Shown: positions 44,841-54,410 of the stretch, piece by piece | Layout of the letters: the number at the start of each line of letters is the position of its first letter | Numbering within the stretch: position 1 is the stretch's first letter | Translations under genes and position numbers: made by a program | Source of the DNA: Burkholderia sp. L27(2015) | GTDB taxonomy: Bacteria > Pseudomonadota > Gammaproteobacteria > Burkholderiales > Burkholderiaceae | Assembly: GCF_009765705.1 (NCBI RefSeq) | Contig: NZ_LMUX01000016.1 | Location: forward strand, 973,156 to 1,037,155 | DNA length: 64,000 nt | Reading direction: 5' to 3' | The notes under the pieces: generated by a model | Databases searched by the model: none | What the model was told of the DNA's origin: nothing | The model's input: only the letters and a program-made list of their open reading frames with translations

Positions 44841-46037
44841 TCAGTAAATTGGCAGGAGCAGGAACAACTTGATGACGATCGCATTCGCGATGTCAATAAA
44901 AAACGCTCCCACCATCGGCACCACCAAAAAAGCCAGATGAGAGGGGCCGAACCGATCCGTAATGGCTTGCATGTTGGCGATCGCGGTGGGCGTCGCCCCA
45001 AGGCCAAAGCCGCAGTGTCCGGCAGCTAGCACTGCTGCGTCATAGTTGCGTCCCATCACGCGAAAGGTGACGAAAATGGCATATACCGCCATAGCGATTG
45101 CCTGCACTGCCAGGATTGCGAGCAGCGGCAATGCAAGCGAGGCCAAGTCCCATAAACGCAGGCTCATCAGCGCGATGGCGAGAAAAAGCCCGAGGCTCAC
45201 ATTACCGAGCAGCGACACTGCGGGCTCGAAGACCTGATACCAACCGGGCACGGCCAGCCCATTTCGCAGAACGACGCCGACGAACAATACACACACGAAC
45301 GTGGGTAGCTCGAACGCCGTATCGGCCAACCACGACGCCAGCACCGAGCCGACAGCGAGGCAAACGGCGATCAGCGCGATGGTTTCGATGACGACCTCCG
45401 CCGTGATCGTGCGAACCGCTTTGGGTTGCTCGAAACCGCTCGCGCTAGCAACATCGGACTGCGGGTTGGGAGTCAGCCGATAGTGCGTGATCAGAAAACG
45501 CGCGACCGGGCCGCCGACCAATCCCCCGAGTATCAAGCCGAACGTGGCACAAGCAATCGCAATCTCCGTCGCTGATGCGAGTCCGTGACGCTCTGCGAAC
45601 ACCTTCCCCCACGCTGCGCCCGTGCCATGACCGCCTGAGAGCGTCACCGATGCCCCGAGCAAGCCGAGCAGTCGCTCTTGCCCCAACGCCCAAGCCAGGC
45701 CAATGCCGAGCGCATTTTGCATCACGAGCAAGCCGACCACGACACCGAGAAAGACCATCAGCGAACGTCCGCCCGCTTTCAGCCCGGCCAGATCTGCGTT
45801 CAGGCCGATGGTGGCAAAAAAAGTGAGCATCAGTGGCGCTTGAAGCGTTGTGTCGAACTGGACCTCGATGTGCGCGTAGTTGCGTAGCGCGAAAACCAGC
45901 ACCGCAACGAGTAGGCCGCCGACAACCGGCTCGGGAATGCTGTAAGTTCTCAGTAGGGCTGTCCGGGCGAGTATTTGCCGCCCGAGCAGAAGAACAAGGG
46001 CCGCGGCCATCAGCGTTTCCAGCGTGTCGAGGTTCAT
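44841..46037 (-). CDS. gltS: Sodium/glutamate symporter GltS
   Basis: A 398-residue polytopic carrier of the ESS family. Family motifs include SIPEPVVGGLLVA, LTFFATIGLNADLAGLKAGG, VTLSGGHGTGAAWG and GHCGFGLGATPTAIANM. It imports glutamate with Na+. The ATG at 46037 has a GGAG 10 bp upstream and lies 25 bp after nhaA, so the two form an operon that couples Na+ extrusion to Na+-driven uptake. Confidence 0.93.
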   Translation of the reverse strand: MNLDTLETLMAAALVLLLGRQILARTALLRTYSIPEPVVGGLLVAVLVFALRNYAHIEVQFDTTLQAPLMLTFFATIGLNADLAGLKAGGRSLMVFLGVVVGLLVMQNALGIGLAWALGQERLLGLLGASVTLSGGHGTGAAWGKVFAERHGLASATEIAIACATFGLILGGLVGGPVARFLITHYRLTPNPQSDVASASGFEQPKAVRTITAEVVIETIALIAVCLAVGSVLASWLADTAFELPTFVCVLFVGVVLRNGLAVPGWYQVFEPAVSLLGNVSLGLFLAIALMSLRLWDLASLALPLLAILAVQAIAMAVYAIFVTFRVMGRNYDAAVLAAGHCGFGLGATPTAIANMQAITDRFGPSHLAFLVVPMVGAFFIDIANAIVIKLFLLLPIY

Positions 46038-46062
46038 GACGCTCGGCTCCAGTTGATATCGA

Positions 46063-47274
46063 TTAATCAACCCCGTGCGAGGAGGGCTTGGAATGACCCG
46101 ACGCGAACCTGAGCAATAAATAACCGGTAACGCCCGATAGGACTGAGCCCGCAATCACCCCCAGCCGGAGGGGCGTGAAATATTCGGGGCCTTCGAAAGC
46201 GAGGGAGCCGATGAACAGACTCATGGTGAAGCCGACGCCACAGAGTGCCGCGACGCCAACCAGTTGGCACCAGCTTGCGCCCTCGGGCAGCTTGGCCAGA
46301 CCGAACCGAACGAGCACGGCGCTCGCCCCGCACACGCCTACGGACTTTCCGATGAAAAGCCCTGCGGCGATACCGAGCGGCAGCGGCTGTGCCAGCGCCT
46401 CGAGCGTAACGCCAGCGAACGAGACGCCCGCATTGGCAAAAGCGAAGATCGGCAAAACACCGAAGGCCACCCAAGGGTGGAGGCCGTGTTCAAGCTGGTG
46501 CAGAGGAGCGTTCCCGTTGGCATCCCGAGCCTTGAGCGGCACGGCGAAAGCGATTGCAACGCCTGCGAGCGTTGCGTGAACGCCGGACTTCAGAACGAAT
46601 ACCCACAAGATCACGCCGACGATAATGTAAGGCGCGATTCGCGTGATGTTCCGCAGATTCAAGGCGATCAGTACCGCGATGGCCACGGCCGCCCCGAATA
46701 GCATTGCTAGGGAAAGGTCGGCGGTATAAAACAGCGCGATGATAACGATCGCGCCCAAATCGTCGGCAATTGCCACCGCGGTCAGGAATATTTTCAGCGA
46801 CATCGGGACTCGTTTGCCCAGCAGGGAGAGAACGCCCAGCGCAAATGCGATGTCCGTGGCCGTGGGGATCGCCCAGCCATTCGAGGCCGCGCCGTTTCCG
46901 TGGTTAAACAGGATATAGATGAGTGCGGGCACTACCATTCCACCCAAGCCGGCCACGACCGGTAGCACGATCTGTGCGGGTGTGGACAGTTCACCTTCAA
47001 TCACCTCGCGCTTGACCTCCAGTCCGACGAGAAGGAAAAAGATCGCCATCAAACCATCGTTGATCCACAGTAGCAGCGGCTTCGCGACGGCGAAGGATCC
47101 AACGCGCACCTCCACAGGAATTTTCAGCAAGTCGTCGTACGCGTGTCGCAGCGGCGAGTTACTGCAGATCAGCGCGAGTACTGCCGCAGCCGCGAGCAGC
47201 AACCCACCCGCCGACTCCAGCTTGAGGAAGTCGGAAATGCCATCAGTTGCCTTGCGTATCGTATGGTCGATCAC
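46063..47274 (-). CDS. nhaA: Na+/H+ antiporter NhaA
   Basis: A 403-residue electrogenic antiporter with about twelve TM helices. The ion-binding double aspartate is present in [19 protein letters not shown], and conserved segments [38 protein letters not shown] and [15 protein letters not shown] are intact. It is the first gene of an operon with gltS. Confidence 0.95.
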   Translation of the reverse strand: MIDHTIRKATDGISDFLKLESAGGLLLAAAAVLALICSNSPLRHAYDDLLKIPVEVRVGSFAVAKPLLLWINDGLMAIFFLLVGLEVKREVIEGELSTPAQIVLPVVAGLGGMVVPALIYILFNHGNGAASNGWAIPTATDIAFALGVLSLLGKRVPMSLKIFLTAVAIADDLGAIVIIALFYTADLSLAMLFGAAVAIAVLIALNLRNITRIAPYIIVGVILWVFVLKSGVHATLAGVAIAFAVPLKARDANGNAPLHQLEHGLHPWVAFGVLPIFAFANAGVSFAGVTLEALAQPLPLGIAAGLFIGKSVGVCGASAVLVRFGLAKLPEGASWCQLVGVAALCGVGFTMSLFIGSLAFEGPEYFTPLRLGVIAGSVLSGVTGYLLLRFASGHSKPSSHGVD

Positions 47275-47669
47275 AATGCCCAGTCCGTTGTCTGCGCATC
47301 CACTCCGACGGTCTCAACCTGCGCCAGTAGCCGTGTTGAGCCGGGCATTCTCGACCGTGGCTTCGGGTATCCCATTCACGCACACCCCGGCGCGTGGGAT
47401 AACCCTCTGCCCATGGTATGCGCAGAGCAGCTCGCGGAATATGGGACTTTGGTCCTATTTGCTCCTGCTTCGCTCCTGCTTCGCAGGCAAACGCGGCCAT
47501 ATCGGGCTCTTTGCTCAATGGGTCGGAGCGCTCGGCAAGGAAGACGGCAGAATGCCTAAGGAAGTCATACACTTGTGAGTAGCCAGTCCTGATTCAGGGC
47601 CGCCTTTCCTCGCACAAAATTCGGCTCGGGGGCAAATCTGAATCGGCGCGGACTGTCGAGGAGAGCATC
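47275..47669. other. 395-bp intergenic region
   Basis: Lies between the divergent nhaA and glycine/tyrosine-rich protein genes. Open frames exist in it but have no coding features. Just before 47670 there is a GAGGAGAGCATC Shine-Dalgarno region. No other structure was recognised. Confidence 0.6.
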
Positions 47670-48191
47670 ATGAATGGGCGTAGAGTGTGCCAGCTATTGC
47701 TGGTATTGGCGGCCTTGGGCGCTAGCGGCGCAGCAGTGGCCGGCGGGGGAGGCGGGGGTGGTCATGGTGGCGGTGGCTGGGGCGGCGGGGGTGGCTCTCA
47801 TGGCGGCGGTGGCTGGGGCGGCGGAGGTAGCTGGGGCCACGGCGGCTGGGGCCACGGCGGGCACTGCTGCGGCGGGTCCGTCGGTTTCTATTTCGGCCCG
47901 GGTTTTGGCTATGGCTATGGCTATGGCTATCCATATCCGTATCCGTATCCGTACGCCTACCCGTATGCCTATCCGTATCCGTACTACTCCGGCTACTACC
48001 CTAACTGGCCTGCGGCGGCAGGCGTGGCCCCGACTCAGTACCAAGAGCAGGCGCAGACGGACATGGGCGGTGGCGGCGTGCCGCAAATGGCCTACTGGTA
48101 TCACTGCGGCAAGCCCAATGGCTATTACCCGTATGTCAAGGCCTGCCCCAGTGGCTGGCAGAGGGTGCCGGCGCAACCGCCCGGCGGATGA
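47670..48191 (+). CDS. Secreted Gly/His- and Tyr/Pro-rich protein
   Basis: A 173-residue product with a signal peptide (LLLVLAALGASGAAVAGG). It is followed by a Gly/Trp/His-rich segment (GGGGWGGGGSWGHGG), a Tyr-Pro repeat (YPYPYPYPYAYPYAYP) and a C-terminal module YWYHCGKPNGYYPYVKACPSGW with two Cys. The C-terminal module recurs in secreted Burkholderia proteins. The role is unknown; a surface or matrix protein is possible. The gene has a GAGGAGAG Shine-Dalgarno sequence. Confidence 0.82.
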   Translation: MNGRRVCQLLLVLAALGASGAAVAGGGGGGGHGGGGWGGGGGSHGGGGWGGGGSWGHGGWGHGGHCCGGSVGFYFGPGFGYGYGYGYPYPYPYPYAYPYAYPYPYYSGYYPNWPAAAGVAPTQYQEQAQTDMGGGGVPQMAYWYHCGKPNGYYPYVKACPSGWQRVPAQPPGG

Positions 48192-48333
48192 TCCTGCGGC
48201 ACGCCCCGCGGCAGGTTAAATGTACCTCGGCAGCAACGCTGCGGCGGCGCATATGAGTGCAGACTGACAATCCTTACTGATCGTAATGGTATTGTTGATG
48301 GCCGGCGATTGTCGGCCTACCTGGAGATCACTC

Positions 48334-48645
48334 ATGTCGAAACTTCGTCTTGCCGTCGTGGCTGTCAGTATGTGTGTTGGACTCGCCCTGGTTTATGGCC
48401 CGGTTGCCGTTGCGCAAACAACACCGGATACGGCCGCGTCTACGCCCAAGCAAGTCCACAAGGCCAATCGCAAGGCGGCAAGCAAAGCGGCTAGGGCGAA
48501 GAAAAACGCCGAACTGAAGGCTCTGGAGAAGAACGGCTACAGCCCCGGAGGCAACCAGGTAAATTATCCGCAGAACCTACAGGACGCCCAGCGCAAGGTC
48601 GATGCAGAAAAAGCCGCACAAGGCAAGCCCGCCTCGGCGCCATAA
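48334..48645 (+). CDS. Secreted DUF4148 protein
   Basis: A 103-residue protein with a signal peptide ending VAVAQ and a basic Lys/Ala-rich linker. The DUF4148 tail is ELKALEKNGYSPGGNQVNYPQNLQDAQRK. It is the second DUF4148 protein in the window but belongs to a different subgroup from that at 20994. The ATG has a GGAGATCACTC upstream. Confidence 0.82.
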   Translation: MSKLRLAVVAVSMCVGLALVYGPVAVAQTTPDTAASTPKQVHKANRKAASKAARAKKNAELKALEKNGYSPGGNQVNYPQNLQDAQRKVDAEKAAQGKPASAP

Positions 48646-48772
48646 GCGCCGATTCCACGGCACGGCGCGGGTGACGAGAGGTGACACGCGCGGTGCCGTG
48701 CAAAGCGAGGCGAGGTGACGTGAAGGCTAACGTGCCGCCTGGCGTCGACTCCAAGCGCGAGCACACGCCCGA

Positions 48773-50245
48773 TCAGCGGGCCGCGGCTTCGCGTATACGT
48801 TCAAGCGCCTTCGCGGGAACCAGCATGGCCGACACTACAATCGCCAGCGAGATCACCAGCATAGCCACAAACGTGAGATGCAGCGATTGCTGAAGCGCGA
48901 GCCGAACGAGTGCGTCGCTCCCGACATGGTTAGGCGGCGTTTCGAGAACCTGCCGTAGTTGATCTGACGTGACCACGCCGATACCTTGGGCATGCGTCAG
49001 GCCGTAATTGAGCACCGCGCCGAACATGGTCGCGCCCAGCGTACTGCCGAGGTTGCGTGAGAACAGGTTCGAGGCCGTCGCACTGCCACGCTGCGAAGGG
49101 TGAACGAGTTCCTGGATCAGAACGAGTGCGCTCACACTCGACGTCCCCATGCCGAAGCCCATGATCAGCGAGCCGATGGCCGCGAAAACCGGTGAGCTAT
49201 CCGGTGTCAGCAGTACGAACACGACCGCCCCTATCGGCAAGAACACACTGCCGACGACCAATATCTGCCGCAATCCGAAGCGATGGAACGACCGTGCTGC
49301 CAGCGTCGCGCCAGTCGGCCAGCCGAGCATCACCATGGTCAGCGCGAATCCGGCGACGACCGGCGAGCGGTGCAACACGCCTTGCACATACATGGGCAGG
49401 AATGTGGTCAATCCCATCAGCGCCATGCCAGCGAGTACGGTTGCGGCGTTAGATGCGGCAATTGGCCGGTGACCCCACAGCGAGAACGAAATCATCGGAT
49501 CGGGTGCGCGCCGCTCCTGCGCCACGAACAGCCCCGAACACACGCAGAACAGGCCGAATTCGAGTACGGCCCGAGTATTGTCGGAGGTGCCGATATCGGT
49601 GAGCGCCATCAGCAAAGACGCGATAGCGATCGTGAACAATGCCGCGCCGGCAATGTCGAGCGCGGGGCGGTCATGCCGCTCCTTTTCGTGCAGAAAGGCA
49701 ATGAAGCCGGCGGCCGAAGCCAGGCCGATCGGAATGTTGAGCCAGAAAATCCACGCCCACGACAGGTCGCGGATGATCAAGCCGCCCACGACCGGGCCGA
49801 CCACCGCGGAGAACGCCCACACGCTGGCGAGATAACCCTGGATCTTGCCGCGCTCGTGCGCGGGGTACAGGTCAGCCACGATCGTCATGGTGACGGGCTG
49901 GATCGCACCGGCGCCCACGCCCTGGATCAGCCGGAAGACTATCATCGCGGGCATCGACCAGGCAAAGCCGGCCAGCACCGACCCGACGAGAAACACCGCA
50001 ATGCCGATCAGCATCACCGGTTTGCGACCGTACAAGTCCGCCAGCTTGCCGAAGACAACCGTCATGGCGGTCTGCGTCAGCAGGAACGACGAGAAGACCC
50101 AGCTATAAAGGTGCAGGCCGCCGAGTTGCGTCACGATTTGCGGCATGGCGGTCGAGACGATCGTCGCCTCGATGGCGACCATGGCCATGGAGGCCATCAC
50201 AGAGGCAATAACGAACGGGCGGGTTGATTTCGGCGTGAAAGACAT
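48773..50245 (-). CDS. DHA2 (EmrB/QacA) family MFS exporter
   Basis: A 490-residue proton-coupled efflux permease with about fourteen TM helices. It contains the MFS motif A-like GKLADLYGRKPVML, the drug-antiporter motif C region (AFSAVVGPVVGGLI) and AIEATIVSTAMPQIV in TM1. Likely substrates are hydrophobic drugs. The start is ATG 50245; a TTG three codons upstream is less likely. No MarR or TetR regulator is adjacent. Confidence 0.9.
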   Translation of the reverse strand: MSFTPKSTRPFVIASVMASMAMVAIEATIVSTAMPQIVTQLGGLHLYSWVFSSFLLTQTAMTVVFGKLADLYGRKPVMLIGIAVFLVGSVLAGFAWSMPAMIVFRLIQGVGAGAIQPVTMTIVADLYPAHERGKIQGYLASVWAFSAVVGPVVGGLIIRDLSWAWIFWLNIPIGLASAAGFIAFLHEKERHDRPALDIAGAALFTIAIASLLMALTDIGTSDNTRAVLEFGLFCVCSGLFVAQERRAPDPMISFSLWGHRPIAASNAATVLAGMALMGLTTFLPMYVQGVLHRSPVVAGFALTMVMLGWPTGATLAARSFHRFGLRQILVVGSVFLPIGAVVFVLLTPDSSPVFAAIGSLIMGFGMGTSSVSALVLIQELVHPSQRGSATASNLFSRNLGSTLGATMFGAVLNYGLTHAQGIGVVTSDQLRQVLETPPNHVGSDALVRLALQQSLHLTFVAMLVISLAIVVSAMLVPAKALERIREAAAR

Positions 50246-50420
50246 GGTGTCCAAAAGAGGTGCTGCGTCAAATCACTAAGCGAATCGCTCGGTGAATCAC
50301 TAAGCGGCGCGTAGGCGACTTATTCAATCGGCCGCGCGTGGGTCTCGCGCCGGCCGGTGAAATTATGAAGCTTTTCCCATAAATGTGCACCGATTGTAAG
50401 CGGCCGCTACAAAAGAAAAA

Positions 50421-50452
50421 TGCGGCCCGTCGGATAGGTCCGACGGGCCGCA
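50421..50452 (-). terminator. Strong rho-independent terminator
   Basis: A perfect 13-bp stem (TGCGGCCCGTCGG with CCGACGGGCCGCA) has a 6-base loop and is followed on the minus strand by TTTTTCTTTT. It ends the alpha/beta hydrolase gene at 50492. Confidence 0.9.
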
Positions 50453-50491
50453 TCGTTTTCAATCGATTGCGTTACATGCGCGACGAGCTAG

Positions 50492-51271
50492 TTACTTGAC
50501 GTTTTCCGCTGCAGCAATAATCGCGGCGGCGACCTGCTGAGGCTGGGACAGCATCGCGACGTGGCTCGCATCCACGTTCACGACAGTCGCACCGATATTC
50601 TTGGCCATGGCGGCCTGCAGCCTCGGGTCGATCATGTGGTCGCGGCCGGTAATGACGAATACCGACGGCTTGGTGTGCCATGCTGCCTGGGTCACTTTGT
50701 CATCGAAATAGCCGCCGAACAAGGGGCCTTGGGTTGCGGCGATGAGGCGGGCTTGGGCCACGGGAAGGTCTGACGCGAAGTCGTGGATGATCGCATCGTC
50801 GGACAGGGTCAAGTATCCTGCGGAGTCTTTGCGCAGTTGGCTGGCCCACGCCGGCGCCGGGAGTCCTTTCAGAAGGTCGTTGATAGACTGGCCGCTATCG
50901 GGGGCGAAGGCCGCCACATAAACCAGTGACTTCACCTTGTCATCATTGCCGGCTTGACTGATGGCTACGCCTGCCGCCGAATGTCCGACCAGAATCACGG
51001 GACCGGTCTGCTGCTCGATCACGCGGCGCGTGGCCGATACGTCGTCGGCCAGCGAGGACAGCGGATTCTGCACGGCCACGACATGCAAACCTTTGGCTTC
51101 CAGAATCGGCACCACCTTGTCCCAGCTCGATCCGTCGGCAAAGGCACCGTGAACCAGCACGACGTTCTTGCCTTTGAGATCGGCGCTGGGTGCTGCGCTC
51201 GCGTTCAATGCGGGAAGCACGGCGCCAACCATGGCCAACGACAACAGACATTTTTTCAGCAGCGTATTCAT
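50492..51271 (-). CDS. Secreted alpha/beta hydrolase
   Basis: A 259-residue hydrolase with a signal peptide (LLSLAMVGAVLPALNASAA). Oxyanion region LVHGAFADGSSWDKV, nucleophile elbow GHSAAG, acidic Asp in TGRDHMIDP, and His in DASHVAMLSQP. This pattern is typical of EstX/pyrethroid-hydrolase-like proteins, but the substrate is unknown. It is divergent from the HD-GYP-like/LuxR regulator at 51456, which may control it. Confidence 0.88.
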   Translation of the reverse strand: MNTLLKKCLLSLAMVGAVLPALNASAAPSADLKGKNVVLVHGAFADGSSWDKVVPILEAKGLHVVAVQNPLSSLADDVSATRRVIEQQTGPVILVGHSAAGVAISQAGNDDKVKSLVYVAAFAPDSGQSINDLLKGLPAPAWASQLRKDSAGYLTLSDDAIIHDFASDLPVAQARLIAATQGPLFGGYFDDKVTQAAWHTKPSVFVITGRDHMIDPRLQAAMAKNIGATVVNVDASHVAMLSQPQQVAAAIIAAAENVK

Positions 51272-51455
51272 AATGCAGTTCCTTTTAGGTTATCGAAACG
51301 GGTATTGAGCGGGATTACTGGTTGAGTGACCGAAGAATAAGATGGCGGGGCTCGCCTGCCTATCGGTCGAATGACCGATGCTGCCGAATCCGATGACGGC
51401 CACCATGAGGGTGGAAAAAGCGGCGGAAACGCGCCAATTTGCGTGTGAGGATGAG

Positions 51456-52922
51456 ATGGAAGAAGAAGCGGACATCCGTGTTCTGGACGTTGCCAAGGCG
51501 CTGGCGTTCATTGGCGACCTGAGCATGGGCCAACCCACGGATCACTCGGTGCGCACCGCCTGGCTGGCCGCGCAAGTCGCCGCCGACGCCGGCTACGGCA
51601 CCAACCAGTGCGACGTGGTCAAACATGTGTCGCTGTTGCGGTGGTCCGGCTGCACGGCCAACGCGCATGGATTCGCGGAGCTGATCGGCGACGATGTGGC
51701 CGGGCGCGAAGCGATGCTTGCGAGGCGGCCCGATTCCCCGGTCGCGGCAGTGTTTGCCCGCGGCGAGGGCGCTTCGATTTCCGGCCTCGCGCAGATTCAC
51801 TGCGAGGTTTCGGGCGAGATCGCGCGGATGCTGGCGCTCGATCACGACACCGAAGTGGCGCTGCGAAATATCTTCGAGAACCGAGACGGCAGCGGCTTTC
51901 CCAATCACGTTGCTGGCGACGGCGTGCCGCAGGCAGTGTCTACGGTGTCGCTGGCCGGCGACTTGGAAATTCTGAGTCGCGTGTACGGCCTCGATGCGGC
52001 ACTGACGTTGCTCACGAAAGATGCGGGCTCGCGCTATCCCGCCGAGTTGGTTGACCTGGTCGCGAAGCGTGGTCGGCAATGGCATGAGGCACTCGAGCAC
52101 GAAGCCGATCACGATTTCGATGGTTTTCTGACGACAGACCGAACGCAGCAACTGACCTCGCCGGAGCTTATCGCCGATGTGATCGACCTCAAGCTGCCTT
52201 GGATGACGCAGTATTCACGACGCGTCGCGCAGGCCTGTGCGCGGTGCTGTGCTGCGCTTGGCGTCGCCGCAAGTACGCAGCGTCTGGTGTATCGCGCCGG
52301 CTTGATTCATGGGATGGGGCGCACATCGGTCTCGAATTCGGTCTGGAATACGAGCGGAAAATTGTCGGCTGCGGCGTGGGAAAAAATTCGACTCGTGCCG
52401 TATTGGACGCAACGAGCCGGCAAGAATATCGCGGCGCTGGAACCGGAGGCCGCTATCGCATCGTTTGCCTATGAACGGCTCGATGGATCCGGCTATTTCC
52501 GCAGCGCGAGCGGGCGGGAAATCTCTCTCGAGGCGCGCGTGCTTTCCACGGCTGTCGCTTGGATTGCGTTGCGCTCGCCTCGACCGTGGAGAGCGGCACT
52601 GAGTTTCGAGGAAGCGGCGCACACTTTGACCAAGGAAGCGCAAGCGGGGCGGTTCGACGCGGACGTGGTCGTAGCCATGACCTCGTCGGAACATGCGGCC
52701 TCGGTACGCGCACCGGATCGTGTCAAGCGAGCGACATTGTCGGAGCGGGAAGTCGATGTGCTGCGGCACATCAGCCAAGGCGCCAGCAACAAAGAGGTGG
52801 CGCGTACGCTGGGCATCAGCATGAGCACGGTTGGAACGCACGTGGAAAAGGTGTTCCGCAAGCTCGAATGCTCGACACGGGCGGCGGCGACCTTGAAAGC
52901 GTCGGCGATGGGTTTGCTTTAG
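51456..52922 (+). CDS. Duplicated HD-GYP-like domain protein with LuxR output domain
   Basis: A 488-residue regulator. The N-terminal half and the middle each end in a GYP-like motif (NRDGSGFPNHVAGDGVP and ERLDGSGYFRSASGREISLEARVLS), suggesting two HD-GYP-type units. The HD metal motifs are degenerate: the first reads LLRWSG, the second LIHGMGR. The C-terminus is a LuxR/FixJ HTH (LSEREVDVLRHISQGASNKEVARTLGISMSTVGTHVEKVFRKL). It probably senses a ligand rather than hydrolysing cyclic-di-GMP. ATG 51456 has a good Shine-Dalgarno sequence; earlier ATGs at 51378-51405 exist. Confidence 0.85.
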   Translation: MEEEADIRVLDVAKALAFIGDLSMGQPTDHSVRTAWLAAQVAADAGYGTNQCDVVKHVSLLRWSGCTANAHGFAELIGDDVAGREAMLARRPDSPVAAVFARGEGASISGLAQIHCEVSGEIARMLALDHDTEVALRNIFENRDGSGFPNHVAGDGVPQAVSTVSLAGDLEILSRVYGLDAALTLLTKDAGSRYPAELVDLVAKRGRQWHEALEHEADHDFDGFLTTDRTQQLTSPELIADVIDLKLPWMTQYSRRVAQACARCCAALGVAASTQRLVYRAGLIHGMGRTSVSNSVWNTSGKLSAAAWEKIRLVPYWTQRAGKNIAALEPEAAIASFAYERLDGSGYFRSASGREISLEARVLSTAVAWIALRSPRPWRAALSFEEAAHTLTKEAQAGRFDADVVVAMTSSEHAASVRAPDRVKRATLSEREVDVLRHISQGASNKEVARTLGISMSTVGTHVEKVFRKLECSTRAAATLKASAMGLL

Positions 52923-52953
52923 TCTGAGCTGACCCGCCGCTCGCGATGCGCTT

Positions 52954-53271
52954 TTACCGCCTGGGCCCCTTCATACTTTCCGCTTCCATGGCCGCATGCC
53001 ATTCCTCGCTGGCCTCGATGGGATCCATGGCGTCGTCGATAGAGGTCATTGCACGCTCGGCGATCCCCATCGTTTCGTCTGGCGGATCGTCAAAATCGCC
53101 GTCATCTTCGCTTGGTGGCTCCAGCATGTCCCTGAGCATCGCCTTGAGCTCCGGCGTGTCCCACGGCAGGCCATGTTGCTTTTGAACCTTTATGTAGTGC
53201 CGCACTTCGGCGTTCTGCTCCTCGGTCAAAGGCAGCCCACGGAAAGTGCTTTTGGGGTCAAGGTCTGGCAT
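52954..53271 (-). CDS. Conserved hypothetical acidic protein
   Basis: A 105-residue, strongly acidic soluble protein. The N-terminus LDPKSTFRGLPLTEEQNAEVRHYIKVQ is well conserved in Burkholderia as far as I recall; the C-terminal half is rich in Glu, Asp and Met. It has no recognised domain and is a single-gene unit. Confidence 0.7.
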   Translation of the reverse strand: MPDLDPKSTFRGLPLTEEQNAEVRHYIKVQKQHGLPWDTPELKAMLRDMLEPPSEDDGDFDDPPDETMGIAERAMTSIDDAMDPIEASEEWHAAMEAESMKGPRR

Positions 53272-53462
53272 GGCTTTCTCCGAGGTTCCGTTGCCTCCAG
53301 TGTAGCGACATTGTGGCGCGTCGTGAGCTAGAAAACGTGTAACACCGACGTCGTTTTATGGGTCGTTCACGCAATAGGAGTACGGTATGCGTTCGCGGTC
53401 GCGAAGCGCGGGTCGCGAACTTCCGAGTCTGGCACCATTAAACTACTTGACGGAGTGACACC

Positions 53463-54284
53463 ATGAGTATGTTTGCTACCCAAGATGGAACACGGATTTT
53501 TTACAAGGATTGGGGCCGTGGGCAGCCCGTTGTGTTCTCCCACGGCTGGCCGTTGAGCGGCGACGCCTGGGATGCGCAGATGATGTTTCTGGGCGAGCGC
53601 GGCTACCGCGTGATCGCGCATGACCGCCGCGGGCATGGTCGCTCCGACCAGCCCTGGGACGGGAACGACATGGATACCTATGCGGACGACCTCGCCCAGT
53701 TGATCGATTCGCTCGATCTGAAAGACATGGTGATAGTGGGCCACTCTACGGGCGGTGGTGAAGTTGCGCGCTACATCGGGCGCCACGGCACCAAGCGGGT
53801 CGCCAAAGCCGTGTTGCTGGGTGCAGTGCCGCCGCAGATGTTGAAAACCGAGACGAATCCAGGGGGGCTGCCGCGCGAGGTGTTCGACGGCATTCGCGCC
53901 GGCGTGCTTGCCGACCGAGCGCAATTCTTCAAGGATCTCACCATGCCGTTCTACGGCTACAACCGGGCCGGCGCGAAAATTTCCGAGGGTGTACGCGATT
54001 CGTTCTGGCGCCAGGGCATGCAGGTTGGCATCAAGGGGGCTTACGACTGCATCAAGCAGTTCTCGGAAACGGACTTCACTGCGGATCTCAAGAAATTCGA
54101 CATCCCCACGCTGATCGTCCACGGCGATGACGATCAGATCGTGCCCATCGGCGCTTCGGGCATGTTGTCGGCGAAGATCGTCCCCAATGCCAAGCTCAAG
54201 GTTTATCCGGGCGCTCCGCACGGACTCGCCCAGACGCGGCAGGACGAATTCAATGCTGACTTGCTGGCGTTCATCAAAGGCTGA
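53463..54284 (+). CDS. Cofactor-free haloperoxidase-like alpha/beta hydrolase
   Basis: A 273-residue enzyme of the non-heme chloroperoxidase/esterase group. Motifs: [53 protein letters not shown], nucleophile [17 protein letters not shown], acid in HGDDDQIVP and His in GAPHGLAQT. These enzymes make peracids or hydrolyse esters; the haloperoxidase name reflects a side activity. Confidence 0.9.
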   Translation: MSMFATQDGTRIFYKDWGRGQPVVFSHGWPLSGDAWDAQMMFLGERGYRVIAHDRRGHGRSDQPWDGNDMDTYADDLAQLIDSLDLKDMVIVGHSTGGGEVARYIGRHGTKRVAKAVLLGAVPPQMLKTETNPGGLPREVFDGIRAGVLADRAQFFKDLTMPFYGYNRAGAKISEGVRDSFWRQGMQVGIKGAYDCIKQFSETDFTADLKKFDIPTLIVHGDDDQIVPIGASGMLSAKIVPNAKLKVYPGAPHGLAQTRQDEFNADLLAFIKG

Positions 54285-54410
54285 GCATCGGTAGACAGGA
54301 ACTTGCCCGGGGATGTCACCCAGGCAAGTCCATTATTTCCACGATATAGTCGTCGCTGGACCTTCACTTTGTTCACAGGGTGATTACGTTAATTTTTTGA
54401 GTGATCGAAC

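Noticed and set aside
47243..47572. 109-codon minus-strand frame upstream of nhaA
   Set aside because: No signal, domain or Shine-Dalgarno sequence, and it overlaps the nhaA start region.
49283..50227. 314-codon open frame on the plus strand
   Set aside because: Antisense to the DHA2 exporter gene; no domain and no Shine-Dalgarno sequence.
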